A DNA stretch of 64,000 nt from positions 1,275,001 through 1,339,000 of the forward strand of contig NZ_CP024920.1 in assembly GCF_002795865.1 (NCBI RefSeq). The letters are read 5' to 3'. The DNA comes from Qipengyuania seohaensis (lineage in GTDB: Bacteria; Pseudomonadota; Alphaproteobacteria; Sphingomonadales; Sphingomonadaceae). Positions 43,668 to 52,039 of the stretch are shown here, piece after piece. Both the position numbers and the translations under genes were made by a program. The notes beneath the pieces were generated by a model, which saw only the letters and a program-made list of their open reading frames with translations, was not told the DNA's origin and ran no database searches. The number at the start of each line of letters is the position of its first letter. Within the stretch, counting starts at the first letter, position 1.

Positions 43668-44168
43668 TCAGGAACTGGGTGACGGCGCCATGTTGAGGGC
43701 CAGTACGGCACGTTCCTCGGGATCCTTCGACGCGAGGCGGCGTGCTTCCGATTCGGCCAGCTTGCGTTCGAGCGATTCGCGCGACGTACGGCCGGCGGCG
43801 ACGATGACATTCGCCTGGATTATCGGATCGGGTCCTGCGCTTGCGGGCAGCGGCAGGAGCGAGTCGATGCGACCGACGGCATCCTGAACCCTCCTGTCGA
43901 GCCGCTTGCTTCCGGAGGATTCATAAGTCTCCATTGCCGCCGGACGCCCGTCGGCGCCGGCCTGGAAACGAACTTTCACGATGCCGCTGGGGGTCCAGCG
44001 GTGATCGATACGCATCCGGCGCAATTCGGTATCCAGGTCCTTGGAGACCTCTTGCACGAATGCCTGGTCGCTGCGCGCGGAAACGACGATTTCCTGCGAG
44101 GAAAGCGGCACGGCAAGCATAGTTGCCGCTGCCGCGGTGGCGAATAAAGCTACTGTTATCTTGGTCAT
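43668..44168 (-). CDS. Secreted TonB-C-like protein
   Basis: Protein of about 166 residues with a signal peptide (KITVALFATAAAATMLAVPL then SSQ). The region RWTPSGIVKVRFQAGADGRP, AAMETYESSGSKRLDRRVQD and AVGRIDSLLPLP matches the C-terminal fold of TonB (conversion of beginning strands plus a final helix), without a membrane anchor or proline-rich stalk, so it is unlikely to be a working energy transducer. A charged helical tail (SLERKLAESEARRLASKDPE) follows. The ATG at 44168 has AAAGGATG at the right distance and is preferred to the one at 44177, which overlaps that site. Confidence 0.72.
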   Translation of the reverse strand: MTKITVALFATAAAATMLAVPLSSQEIVVSARSDQAFVQEVSKDLDTELRRMRIDHRWTPSGIVKVRFQAGADGRPAAMETYESSGSKRLDRRVQDAVGRIDSLLPLPASAGPDPIIQANVIVAAGRTSRESLERKLAESEARRLASKDPEERAVLALNMAPSPSS

Positions 44169-44171
44169 GGT

Positions 44172-44199
44172 GATCATCCTTTCATTAGACGGGATGATC
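44172..44199 (-). promoter_or_regulatory. Hairpin covering the ribosome site of the TonB-C-like gene
   Basis: GATCATCC (44172-44179) and GGATGATC (44192-44199) are perfect eight-base complements with a 12-base loop. On the minus strand the 3' arm contains the ribosome binding site AAAGGATG. It may block translation or be a protein-binding operator. Confidence 0.5.
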
Positions 44200-44516
44200 G
44201 GCCGCAGAGAGTATCACACGATGTGCGACCGTGTGTTGTTGCGATGACGGTCTATGGTCGATCCGATCCGAGAAGGTCTGCGGAACTCCCCGGATCGACT
44301 GCACGATACTCCTAGCCCTGTCCGATTCAAAACGTCACGACAGTTTTTTGACGAGAAACACCGCAAATTGATCGAATAAGTCGGGCGCCCGTATCGCTGT
44401 GTCGGGCGAATGGGCGAAAACATCGCCCGCCGGAAATGATCGCACCGGAACATGAAAGCGACTCGGTGCAGGATCCGCTTGCTGGACAGATCGCTTGCGT
44501 GCGCTATCAAAACCGC
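44200..44516. other. Divergent intergenic region
   Basis: About 320 bases with no convincing gene between the TonB-C-like gene and the synthetase. One long-range inverted repeat, GTCGATCCG (44257-44265) with CGGATCGAC (44291-44299), is the only structure. A TTTTTTG run near 44344 lacks a stem. The open frame of the synthetase extends back to 44436, so its first codons could begin here. Confidence 0.35.
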
Positions 44517-46073
44517 ATGGGAGACAAAGCGGCAGTTGCCACACTATCCGAGCCTTTCGGCAATTTTACCCAGGTCCTGGCACACTGGGCCGGGCGACAA
44601 CCCGAAGCCACAGCGCTTATCGACGACAAGGGTTCACTGACGTGGGCGGGCATGGCCGATCGGACGGACCGCATCGCTGCGCGCCTGTTGGATGAGGGAC
44701 TGGAACGGGGACAGTCGGTCGCCATCCTGGGCATCTCGTCAATCCCCTACGCGCTCGTCTTTCTTGCTGCCGTACGTGCCGGCGGTGTGGCAGCCCCGCT
44801 CACCACGAGCGCCAGCGCCGAGCAGCTCGAAGCGATGGCCAGGGACAGCGGCGCCCGGCACCTGTTCGTGACACGGGCCAAGCTGGATGAAGTGGGCGAA
44901 GCGCGCTTCGCCGGTCTCGACATCATCGTCCTGGATGAAGCACTGGACGGATGGATGGCGCCGGCAGGGACACAGGCGCTTGACCCTGAACCTGCGCCCG
45001 AGGACCCCTTCAACATCATCTATTCGTCCGGCACGACGGGCACTCCGAAAGGCATCGTCCACTCCCACCAGATGCGCTGGCGTCAGTTCGCGGCCACCGC
45101 GTCGAGCTGGCTCGAAGCCGGCATTCCGGTCCGCACGCTCGCCTCTACCCCGCTCTATTCGAACACCACCATGGTTGCATTCCTGCCTGCGCTGCTTGCC
45201 GGGGGCACGGTCAGGATCATGGGCAAGTTCGATACGATCGGATGGCTGACTCATGCCGCGGCAGATCGCACCTCGATCACGATGCTGGTGCCGGTCCAGT
45301 ACCAGCGGCTCATGGACGAAGCGCGTTTCGACGAGTTCGACCTGTCCTCGCTCGTGCTGAAATATTGCACCTCCGCTCCGTTTTCTTCCGAGCTGAAGCG
45401 CGAGGTCCTGGCCCGGATGCCGGGCGCCTTGATCGAGATATACTCGATGACCGAGGGCGGCGTGGTCTGCCTGCTCGAAGCACACAAATTCACGGATAAG
45501 CTGCACACCGTCGGTCGGCCTGCTCCGGGTAGCGAACTCAGGGTCCTGGATGACGAGGATCGTGAAGTCCCGCCCGGCACGCCGGGCAATCTTGTGGGGC
45601 GCAGCCGCACGATGATGAGCGGATACAAGAATCGGCCCGACCAGACCCGCGAAGGCTATTGGACCGATCCCGAGACCGGAGAAACATGGCAGCGCATGGG
45701 CGACATCGGACGCGTCGATGCGGAAGGCTTCGTGGAACTTGTGGGTCGCGCAAAAGACATGATCATTTCAGGTGGCTTCAACATCTATCCGGTCGATCTC
45801 GAGAACGAGCTCATGAAGGAAGCCGACGTGATCGAAGCGGCGGTGATCGGGATGCCATCGCGCAAATGGGGCGAAAGCCCCGTCGGCTTCGTGAAGCTGG
45901 AGGATAACGCCCGCGAGACCGGGGCGATCCGCGAAGCGGTGAACGGCCGGCTTGGCAAGACGCAGCGGCTGGCCCAGCTGCACGCGATCGACGAAATGCC
46001 GCGTAGCCATATCGGCAAGCTGCTCAAGACAGAACTTCGCGACCTCGCCGCGCAGCACGGCGCTCCCGAATAG
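44517..46073 (+). CDS. AMP-dependent acyl-CoA synthetase / ligase
   Basis: Adenylate-forming enzyme of about 518 residues. The motifs run IIYSSGTTGTPKGIVHSHQM near residue 165, LASTPLYSNTTMVAFLPALL, EIYSMTEGGVVCLLEAHKFT, RMGDIGRVDAEGFVELVGRA, KDMIISGGFNIYPVDLENEL and the C-terminal lysine in RSHIGKLLKTEL. It resembles the long-chain or aryl acid CoA ligases. The ATG at 44517 is used; ATG at 44436 is also in frame and has GCCGGAA near it, so the start is open. It is the second such enzyme in the window (see 2755) but with clearly different sequence. Confidence 0.9.
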   Translation: MGDKAAVATLSEPFGNFTQVLAHWAGRQPEATALIDDKGSLTWAGMADRTDRIAARLLDEGLERGQSVAILGISSIPYALVFLAAVRAGGVAAPLTTSASAEQLEAMARDSGARHLFVTRAKLDEVGEARFAGLDIIVLDEALDGWMAPAGTQALDPEPAPEDPFNIIYSSGTTGTPKGIVHSHQMRWRQFAATASSWLEAGIPVRTLASTPLYSNTTMVAFLPALLAGGTVRIMGKFDTIGWLTHAAADRTSITMLVPVQYQRLMDEARFDEFDLSSLVLKYCTSAPFSSELKREVLARMPGALIEIYSMTEGGVVCLLEAHKFTDKLHTVGRPAPGSELRVLDDEDREVPPGTPGNLVGRSRTMMSGYKNRPDQTREGYWTDPETGETWQRMGDIGRVDAEGFVELVGRAKDMIISGGFNIYPVDLENELMKEADVIEAAVIGMPSRKWGESPVGFVKLEDNARETGAIREAVNGRLGKTQRLAQLHAIDEMPRSHIGKLLKTELRDLAAQHGAPE

Positions 46074-46090
46074 GATAGTCAAGACTGGCA

Positions 46091-46164
46091 GCCGCGTTCG
46101 AGACGCGGCGCCGACGATCCGACGTACTGATGTGCGGTCGCCGCGTTCGAGACGCGGCGCCGAC
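46091..46164 (+). repeat. Two direct copies of a 25-base palindromic unit
   Basis: Identical copies lie at 46091-46115 and 46140-46164, reading GCCGCGTTCGAGACGCGGCG then CCGAC. Each contains the perfect hairpin CCGCGT-TCGAG-ACGCGG. Units like this are found as dispersed REP-type elements. They begin 18 bases after the stop of the synthetase gene. Confidence 0.8.
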
Positions 46165-46565
46165 ACTTGGGGGGAGGGGGAGAGGAGGTGTGGGCGGCCG
46201 CGTCTCTACTCGCTGCCATATCACCTCGCGCCGGAAGGGCTTAGCGTTAGGAGGACGCATGGGCCGAAAAGGCCAGCGGTTCCGCGCGAGGAAGGCGACG
46301 ACAGGGTCCTTAGGGAAGAGCCTGACGCCATCTCTGTGCCGGTCGGAAGGACTTGGGAGACTGTTCCGTTCCCGGCTGTGCGGCCTGTAATAATATTGCG
46401 GCACCGCGAACGAAAGTGAGAAAACATCAGGACATGTTGCGTTTTGCGCAACATGATTGGCCCGACTTGACCGGATCACATTGCAAAGCATGCAATTTTG
46501 CTGCAACTTCTTGAAAAAATTGGGGGTTGCCGAGTCGTATCCGGGGTCGCGTCCGGAGGGCAAAC
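46165..46565. other. Upstream region of the TIR gene
   Basis: About 400 bases. It contains a G-rich run, a candidate small gene (46259-46390), the perfect inverted repeat CATGTTGCG-TTTTG-CGCAACATG at 46433-46455, and a promoter-like TTGACC (46469-46474) with TGCAAT 18 bases on (46493-46498). Base composition becomes AT-richer from about 46390 onward. The TTG start of the TIR gene follows at 46566. Confidence 0.4.
46259..46390 (+). CDS. Candidate small basic protein
   Basis: A 43-codon frame with a near-ideal ribosome site (TTAGGAGGA) four bases before the ATG. The product begins MGRKGQRFRARKATTGSLGK and is strongly basic with two cysteines (SLCRSEG, RLCGL). It matches nothing I know. The strong ribosome site argues for a gene, the lack of family and the odd composition argue against. 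It could instead be part of a structured RNA, since GGCCGAAAAGGCC at its start can fold. Confidence 0.35.
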   Translation: MGRKGQRFRARKATTGSLGKSLTPSLCRSEGLGRLFRSRLCGL

Positions 46566-48605
46566 TTGGCCGAACGTCGTTACAAGGCATTCATCAGCTA
46601 TTCGCACCGCGACAAGCGGGTTGCGAACTGGCTGCATCATGCCTTGGAAACCTATCGTCTGCCGGATCAGGCCCGAGTAACGATGGGCCGCCAGGGTCTC
46701 CAGCCCATCTTCAAGGATCGCGACGAACTCCCCGCCGCAGACAGTCTTGGCGAAGCGATCGAACAGGCGATCCGCGCCAGCGATGCCCTGATCGTCCTGT
46801 GTTCGCCCAGCGCTGCCAAGTCTCCCTGGATTGCGCGCGAGATCGATCTCTACAAACGGTTGAACGGCGATCGCGGGATCTTCCCGGTCATCGTCGAGGG
46901 TGAGCCGCCGGACAACTTCCCCGCCCCCTTACTGGTCCACTACGAGAACGGCGAGCCGACTGACGCGCAGTCAGAGCCGATCGCCGCCGATATCAGGCCC
47001 GAAGGCGACGGGAAGAAACTGGCCAAGCTGAAGCTGATTGCCGGCCTCGCGCATCTCGATCTCGACAGCCTCGTGCAGCGCGATGCAGCGCGTCGCCAGA
47101 AGAGGCTCGCCATGGTCGCCGCCGCCTCGCTGGTGGGCATGGTCGGCACTTCCGGCCTTGCCCTCTACGCGATCGACCAGCGCAACGAAGCGCGGGAACA
47201 GCGCGCCGAGGCGGACGGGCTGATCGAATACATGCTGACCGATTTGCGCAAGCAGCTGGAGCCGGTCGGGCGGCTGGAGGTGCTCGACGGCGTCGGCAAG
47301 CGGGCGATGGACTACTATGCCCGCCAGAAGCTGGAAGACCTCTCCGACAGCGAACTGGGCCGCCGCGCCCGTGCAACCATGCTCGTGGCAGAGGTCCAGA
47401 ATGTGCGCGGGGACAATGCTGGCGCGCTTCCGGCATTCCAGCAGGCCGCGCGGACGACGGAGGCGCTACTCCTGCGCAAGCCCGACGATCCCGAGCGCAT
47501 GTATAATCACGGCCAGAGCCTGTTCTGGGTCGGCTACATCGCATGGCAACACGGCCGCATGGACGAAGCGCGAGAGGCGCTGGAGGGCTATTCCGAAATT
47601 TCTCACGAGCTGGCCGCCCTGGATCGCGAGAATCTCGAATGGCAGATGGAAGAAGCCTATTCGCTGAGCAACCTCGGCACGATGGATTTCGAGGGCGGCA
47701 ATCTCGCCAGCGCGCTCGACTATTTCCAGCGCAGCCTCGATCGGGTCGATGCCGTCTCCGAAAAAGAGGGGCGCCCGGTCGCCCGCCAGATCGAACTGGG
47801 CGAATCCCACTCATGGGTATCGACGACGCTCCGGGATTTGGGCCGCATCGAGGATGCAATCGGGGTCAGGGAACGGGAACTGGGGATCTATGCCCCCTTA
47901 CGCCGAAACGACCCGGGCAATGTCGATGCCATCTACGGCGAAGCCTACGCAGCCGCAGCGATGGGAAACATGCTCATGGAAAAGGGCGACTTCTCCCGCG
48001 CGCGTACAATGCTGGAAAAGTCCATCGCGCTCGGAGAGGAGCAGATTGCCGCCGATCCGCAGAACACTTTCGCGAAGGAACTTATCAGGGCCAGCATGCG
48101 CGACCGTGCTCTTCTGGCATGGCTGGATGGAGACAGGGACACAGCCACCCGCCTCTTCGAACGGCTCGAGACGCACCTGGCATCATTGCAAGCGGCAGAC
48201 CGGGACAATTACGAATGGAACGTCGAGGATCCCGTGCGGCTGGCGCTTTATCGGGCCTTCAGTGACCGTCTTTCCGAGCCTGCCGATTCCCTGCGAGCGA
48301 GGGCGCTGTCGTGGCGCAAGGCACTCAAGCGCGAGGATCCCGACAGTCCGGCGCTTCTCGTGGGCAGCTATGTGGCCGAAGGTCTCGCACTCGATCGGCT
48401 GAACCGGAATAGCGAAGCGCGCACTGCCTATCGCAAGGCCGTTTCGATCGGGGATGTTACGCCCGAAGTGGTGAACACGCGCAAGATCGCCCTTCAGGCG
48501 GTGGCGGCAGAACGGCTCGGCGACCGGCAGGGTGCCCTCTCGCTGCGCCGAAGACTTACCGAACTGGGCGTCGACCCTCCGATCGACAACGCATTGAGGC
48601 GCTAG
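46566..48605 (+). CDS. TIR domain - transmembrane - TPR protein
   Basis: Protein of 679 residues. Residues 6-170 are a bacterial TIR domain: YKAFISYSHRDKRVANWLHH, IFKDRDELPAADSLGEAIEQ, ALIVLCSPSAAKSPWIAREI, with Glu92 in the S-x-W-x-x-x-E position that is catalytic in NAD-cleaving TIRs. One membrane span follows (about 181-202, LAMVAAASLVGMVGTSGLAL). The remainder, starting LIEYMLTDLRKQLEPVGRLE, is a long TPR array. The TIR faces the cytoplasm if the repeats are periplasmic, as in related kinase-TPR proteins. The start is TTG at 46566 with GGAGGG just upstream. Function unknown; TIR NADases often act in phage defence. Confidence 0.88.
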   Translation: MAERRYKAFISYSHRDKRVANWLHHALETYRLPDQARVTMGRQGLQPIFKDRDELPAADSLGEAIEQAIRASDALIVLCSPSAAKSPWIAREIDLYKRLNGDRGIFPVIVEGEPPDNFPAPLLVHYENGEPTDAQSEPIAADIRPEGDGKKLAKLKLIAGLAHLDLDSLVQRDAARRQKRLAMVAAASLVGMVGTSGLALYAIDQRNEAREQRAEADGLIEYMLTDLRKQLEPVGRLEVLDGVGKRAMDYYARQKLEDLSDSELGRRARATMLVAEVQNVRGDNAGALPAFQQAARTTEALLLRKPDDPERMYNHGQSLFWVGYIAWQHGRMDEAREALEGYSEISHELAALDRENLEWQMEEAYSLSNLGTMDFEGGNLASALDYFQRSLDRVDAVSEKEGRPVARQIELGESHSWVSTTLRDLGRIEDAIGVRERELGIYAPLRRNDPGNVDAIYGEAYAAAAMGNMLMEKGDFSRARTMLEKSIALGEEQIAADPQNTFAKELIRASMRDRALLAWLDGDRDTATRLFERLETHLASLQAADRDNYEWNVEDPVRLALYRAFSDRLSEPADSLRARALSWRKALKREDPDSPALLVGSYVAEGLALDRLNRNSEARTAYRKAVSIGDVTPEVVNTRKIALQAVAAERLGDRQGALSLRRRLTELGVDPPIDNALRR

Positions 48606-48656
48606 GAGGGGACCCAGGTCGAAGCTCTTCCAGCCCTTCGGATCGCGACAAAGGCT

Positions 48657-48683
48657 CCGGACAGTCCGGGCCTCCTGAAGGAG
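48657..48683 (+). promoter_or_regulatory. Two small hairpins ahead of the 111-residue gene
   Basis: CCGGAC-A-GTCCGG (48657-48669) and CTCCT-GA-AGGAG (48672-48683). The second encloses the ribosome binding site of the gene starting at 48691. They lie in the 85-base gap after the TIR gene. Confidence 0.4.
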
Positions 48684-48690
48684 AAGCAAG

Positions 48691-49026
48691 ATGACGACTA
48701 CCGCAGTAGGAGCAGTCACGATCACGATCGATGACAAGAAGAACAAGAGCTACAGCGCCGACGAGGTCACGCCCGACGAGAACAACCAGGTTGTCATGAC
48801 CCTGGTCTCCAGCGGCAGCAAGAGCTGGACCTACAAGGACAAGCCGATCACCATCAAGAACGATGCGAATTTCACCTGGACACCGGAAGACGGCGGCGGG
48901 ACCGTCCTGACCGTCACCGATTCCGGTGATGACAAGAAGAAGCATCCCAAGCACGACTACACGGTTCACGTGAAGAGCAACGATGGGGATGAGCTCGATA
49001 TCGATCCCAAGATTGTCGACCGGTAA
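48691..49026 (+). CDS. Small beta-rich protein downstream of the TIR gene, unknown
   Basis: Unrecognised protein of 111 residues without cysteine, signal peptide or membrane segment. Alternating strands such as TAVGAVTITIDDKKN, NNQVVMTLVSSGSKSWTYKD and GTVLTVTDSGDDKKKHPKHD suggest an all-beta, immunoglobulin-like fold. GAAGGAGAAGCAAG precedes the ATG. It follows the TIR-TPR gene on the same strand after 85 bases, so it may be a partner, sensor or effector, but nothing in its sequence shows which. A long hairpin closes the unit. Confidence 0.7.
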   Translation: MTTTAVGAVTITIDDKKNKSYSADEVTPDENNQVVMTLVSSGSKSWTYKDKPITIKNDANFTWTPEDGGGTVLTVTDSGDDKKKHPKHDYTVHVKSNDGDELDIDPKIVDR

Positions 49027-49042
49027 ACCGCTTTCGGGCAGG

Positions 49043-49081
49043 GGCAGGAGGCGCGCGCTGGACTTGCGCGCGTGTCCTGCC
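49043..49081 (+). terminator. Long hairpin between the small protein gene and guaA
   Basis: GGCAGGAGGCGCGCGC (49043-49058) pairs with GCGCGCGTGTCCTGCC (49066-49081) with one mismatch and one wobble. No T-run follows. It ends 14 bases before the guaA ATG, so it may end the upstream transcript or affect guaA translation. It does not resemble a purine riboswitch. Confidence 0.55.
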
Positions 49082-49095
49082 TAACCGCTTGGCGC

Positions 49096-50670
49096 ATGGA
49101 CGACGCACACCTTCCCGATTCCATCCTTATCGTCGATTTCGGCAGCCAGGTTACCCAGCTCATCGCACGCCGCGTGCGCGAAGCGGGTGTCTATTCCGAG
49201 ATCGCGCCTTTCACGCAGGCCGAAGAGGCATTCCATCGCCTCAAGCCCAAGGGCATCATCCTGTCGGGTTCACCCGCCGGCGTGCCTGAAGAGGGCAGTC
49301 CTCGCGCACCCGAAATGCTTTTCGAAGCGGGCATTCCGATCCTCGGCATCTGCTATGGCCAGCAGGTCATGAGCCACCAGCTCGGCGGCGAAGTGCGCCC
49401 CGGCCATGAGACCGGCGAAGGCGGTGAATTCGGCCGCGCCTTCCTGACCGTGACCAAGGAATGCGCGCTTTTCGACGGCCTCTGGAAAGAGGGTGAGCGG
49501 CACCAGGTATGGATGAGCCACGGCGACAAGGTCACCAAGTTCGCCCCCGGATTCGAAATCGTCGCCATTTCCGACGGCGCGCCCTTCGCGGTTATCGCCG
49601 ACGAGAAGCGCAAGTTCTACGGCACCCAGTTCCACCCCGAGGTCGTCCACACTCCCGATGGCGGCAAGCTGATCGCCAACTTCGTGCGCCACGTCTGCGG
49701 GCTTGCAGGCGACTGGACAATGGCCGCCTATCGCGAAACCAAGGTCCGCGAAATCCGCGAACAGGTGGGCGACGGCAAGGTGATCTGTGGTCTGTCGGGC
49801 GGGGTCGACAGCTCGGTCGCCGCGATCCTCATCCACGAGGCGATCGGCGACCAGCTGACCTGCGTCTTCGTCGACCATGGCCTCCTGCGCCTCAATGAAC
49901 GCGAGCAGGTCGAGACCATGTTCCGCGACCATTACAATATCCCCCTCGTCGTCGTGGACGCAGAAGAGATGTTCATGGATGGCCTCGCCGGGGTCACCGA
50001 CCCAGAAGCCAAGCGCAAGTTCATCGGCAAGACCTTCATCGACGTGTTCGAAGCCGAAGCGAAGAACGTGGGCGGCGCGGACTTCCTCGCCCAGGGCACG
50101 CTCTATCCCGACGTGATCGAAAGCGTCAGCTTCACCGGCGGTCCTTCGGTCACGATCAAGAGCCACCACAATGTCGGCGGCCTGCCCGAACGCATGAACA
50201 TGCAGCTGGTCGAGCCGCTTCGCGAACTGTTCAAGGACGAGGTGCGCGAACTGGGCCGTGAACTGGGCCTGCCCGACATGTTCGTCGGCCGCCACCCCTT
50301 CCCCGGCCCGGGCCTCGCTATCCGCATCCCGGGCGAGGTTACGAAGGAACGCTGCGACATCCTGCGCAAGGCCGACGCGATCTATCTCGACGAAATCCGC
50401 AAGGCGGGACTTTACGACGCGATCTGGCAGGCTTTCGCCGTGCTGCTGCCGGTAAAGACCGTAGGCGTCATGGGCGACTATCGAACCTATGACAGCGTCT
50501 GCGGCCTGCGCGCAGTAACATCGACCGACGGCATGACGGCCGACGTGTATCCTTTCGATGCGGCTTTCCTGACGGGCTGCGCCACGCGCATCGTGAACGA
50601 GGTGCAAGGCATCAACCGCGTGGTCTATGACTACACCAGCAAGCCGCCGGGCACGATCGAGTGGGAGTGA
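49096..50670 (+). CDS. guaA: GMP synthase (glutamine-hydrolysing)
   Basis: Enzyme of 524 residues that aminates XMP to GMP using glutamine. The N-terminal glutaminase domain has the nucleophile cysteine in [17 protein letters not shown] and the HPE triad part in QFHPEVVHT; the synthetase part has the P-loop [19 protein letters not shown]; the C-terminal dimer domain ends [20 protein letters not shown] at 49096 gives the usual short lead before [13 protein letters not shown]. The next gene starts one base after its stop codon. Confidence 0.97.
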   Translation: MDDAHLPDSILIVDFGSQVTQLIARRVREAGVYSEIAPFTQAEEAFHRLKPKGIILSGSPAGVPEEGSPRAPEMLFEAGIPILGICYGQQVMSHQLGGEVRPGHETGEGGEFGRAFLTVTKECALFDGLWKEGERHQVWMSHGDKVTKFAPGFEIVAISDGAPFAVIADEKRKFYGTQFHPEVVHTPDGGKLIANFVRHVCGLAGDWTMAAYRETKVREIREQVGDGKVICGLSGGVDSSVAAILIHEAIGDQLTCVFVDHGLLRLNEREQVETMFRDHYNIPLVVVDAEEMFMDGLAGVTDPEAKRKFIGKTFIDVFEAEAKNVGGADFLAQGTLYPDVIESVSFTGGPSVTIKSHHNVGGLPERMNMQLVEPLRELFKDEVRELGRELGLPDMFVGRHPFPGPGLAIRIPGEVTKERCDILRKADAIYLDEIRKAGLYDAIWQAFAVLLPVKTVGVMGDYRTYDSVCGLRAVTSTDGMTADVYPFDAAFLTGCATRIVNEVQGINRVVYDYTSKPPGTIEWE

Positions 50671-50671
50671 G

Positions 50672-51385
50672 TTGGAGCTCGATTTAGGCCCCGACCCGCG
50701 TACGCAAACCCTGCGCCGCCTGCAGGACCTGCTGGTTCAGCGTTTCGGCAGGATCGAGCGGGCGGCAGCGGAATGGCGCCAGCCCGAGTGGGTTCTCGTC
50801 CAGGGCGTGATCGGGGCACGGACCAAGTCCGAGGTCTCCAACGCGGCGACCGATCGTCTTCTCAAACGCTATGGCTCGTGGGAGGGAGTGGCCGACGCAC
50901 CGCTCGAGGAACTGCAGGCCGAACTGGCGACGCAAACCTATCCCAATATCGCCGCCGAGCGCTTGAAGGGTAGCCTTTCCGCGCTGGTCGAGCGGCGCGG
51001 CGCGGTTGATCTGTCCAACCTCGCGGACATGGAGACGCTGCCCGCCATGCGCTGGCTGGAACAGCTACCCGGCATCGGACGCAAGATCGCGGCTGGCGTA
51101 ATGAACGCGAGCACGCTGGACCGGCGTGCAATCGTCCTCGACGGCCATCACACCCGCATCCTCCAGCGCATGGGATTGGTCCCGCCCAAAGCCACCACCG
51201 ATCGCGCTTTCGAAGCAATCATGCCCGTCATGCCGGATGAGTGGGACGGCGCGACTTTCGACGAACATCACTTGCTGATGAAGAAGCTCGGCCAGACCTG
51301 GTGCCGGCCCGCCATGCCCGATTGCGCATCCTGCCTGGCCTTATCGCTGTGCAAGACTGGAACCGAGCGCGTCGGCAATCGCTGA
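50672..51385 (+). CDS. Endonuclease III-like DNA glycosylase, divergent paralogue
   Basis: HhH-GPD base-excision glycosylase of 237 residues. The helix-hairpin-helix is LEQLPGIGRKIAAGVMNAST with the catalytic lysine kept, and VLDGHHTRILQR supplies the catalytic aspartate in place of the usual V-D-T-H. A [4Fe-4S] cluster motif C-x6-C-x2-C-x5-C reads CRPAMPDCASCLALSLC. So it should be an active glycosylase/AP lyase, but its sequence is far from the nth gene that follows. Start is TTG at 50672 with GGGAG ahead; it overlaps nothing but lies one base after guaA. Preferred lesion unknown. Confidence 0.87.
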   Translation: MELDLGPDPRTQTLRRLQDLLVQRFGRIERAAAEWRQPEWVLVQGVIGARTKSEVSNAATDRLLKRYGSWEGVADAPLEELQAELATQTYPNIAAERLKGSLSALVERRGAVDLSNLADMETLPAMRWLEQLPGIGRKIAAGVMNASTLDRRAIVLDGHHTRILQRMGLVPPKATTDRAFEAIMPVMPDEWDGATFDEHHLLMKKLGQTWCRPAMPDCASCLALSLCKTGTERVGNR

Positions 51386-51391
51386 TCGTCC

Positions 51392-52039
51392 ATGCTGGAC
51401 GAGCGCCAAGTCGAGGAAATCTACCGCATCCTTTCGGAAGAGATGCCGGGTCGCACGCCCGACGCGAAAGGCCCCAAGGGCCAGCCCGATGCCTTCCGGT
51501 CCTGCATATCCTGCATGCTCTCGGCGCAATCGCTCGATCGCAATACGGCCAAGGCGGCCCGCCAGCTGTTCGCGCTCGCGACAACGCCGCAGGAGATGCT
51601 CGCACTGGACGACGAGCAAATCGCAGCCGCCATCAAGCCGTGCGGGCTCTACAATATGAAGACGCGCAACATCCGCGCCTTTTGCACCAGCCTCTTGGCG
51701 GACCATGGCGGCATAGTCCCCGACACGCGGGAGGGACTTCTCACGCTGCCGGGCATCGGCCGCAAATGCGCGGACATCGTGCTGAGCTTTACCTTCGGAA
51801 AAGACGTGATCGCCGTCGACACCCATGTGCACCGCGTGTGCAATCGCATCGGCCTGACCGAAGCGAAAACGGCAGACAAGACCGCGGCCCAGCTAGAGGA
51901 GCGCAGCCCCGGATGGGCCATGGCAGACGGTCACTTCTGGCTGATCCAGTTCGGTAAGCGTGTGTGCACCGCCCGCGCACCCAAGTGCCCGCGCTGCCCC
52001 GTCTCGCATCTGTGCGAATTCTACTCCGCTACCAGCTGA
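51392..52039 (+). CDS. nth: Endonuclease III (DNA-(apurinic or apyrimidinic site) lyase)
   Basis: Repair enzyme of 215 residues removing oxidised pyrimidines. All hallmarks are present: MLSAQSLDRNTAKAARQLF, the HhH LPGIGRKCADIVLSFTFG with lysine, VDTHVHRVCNRIGLTEAKT with the catalytic aspartate, and the Fe-S motif CTARAPKCPRCPVSHLC. It lies seven bases after a divergent paralogue. A small tail-to-tail overlap of 11 bases joins it to the DUF924 gene on the other strand. Confidence 0.95.
   Translation: MLDERQVEEIYRILSEEMPGRTPDAKGPKGQPDAFRSCISCMLSAQSLDRNTAKAARQLFALATTPQEMLALDDEQIAAAIKPCGLYNMKTRNIRAFCTSLLADHGGIVPDTREGLLTLPGIGRKCADIVLSFTFGKDVIAVDTHVHRVCNRIGLTEAKTADKTAAQLEERSPGWAMADGHFWLIQFGKRVCTARAPKCPRCPVSHLCEFYSATS

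Noticed and set aside
46024..46590. Minus-strand frame of 188 codons upstream of the TIR gene
   Set aside because: It crosses the palindromic repeats and the end of the synthetase gene, with no ribosome site or domain.
49027..49095. Purine riboswitch in the guaA leader
   Set aside because: Only one long GC stem is present; the three-way junction and conserved loop bases are absent.
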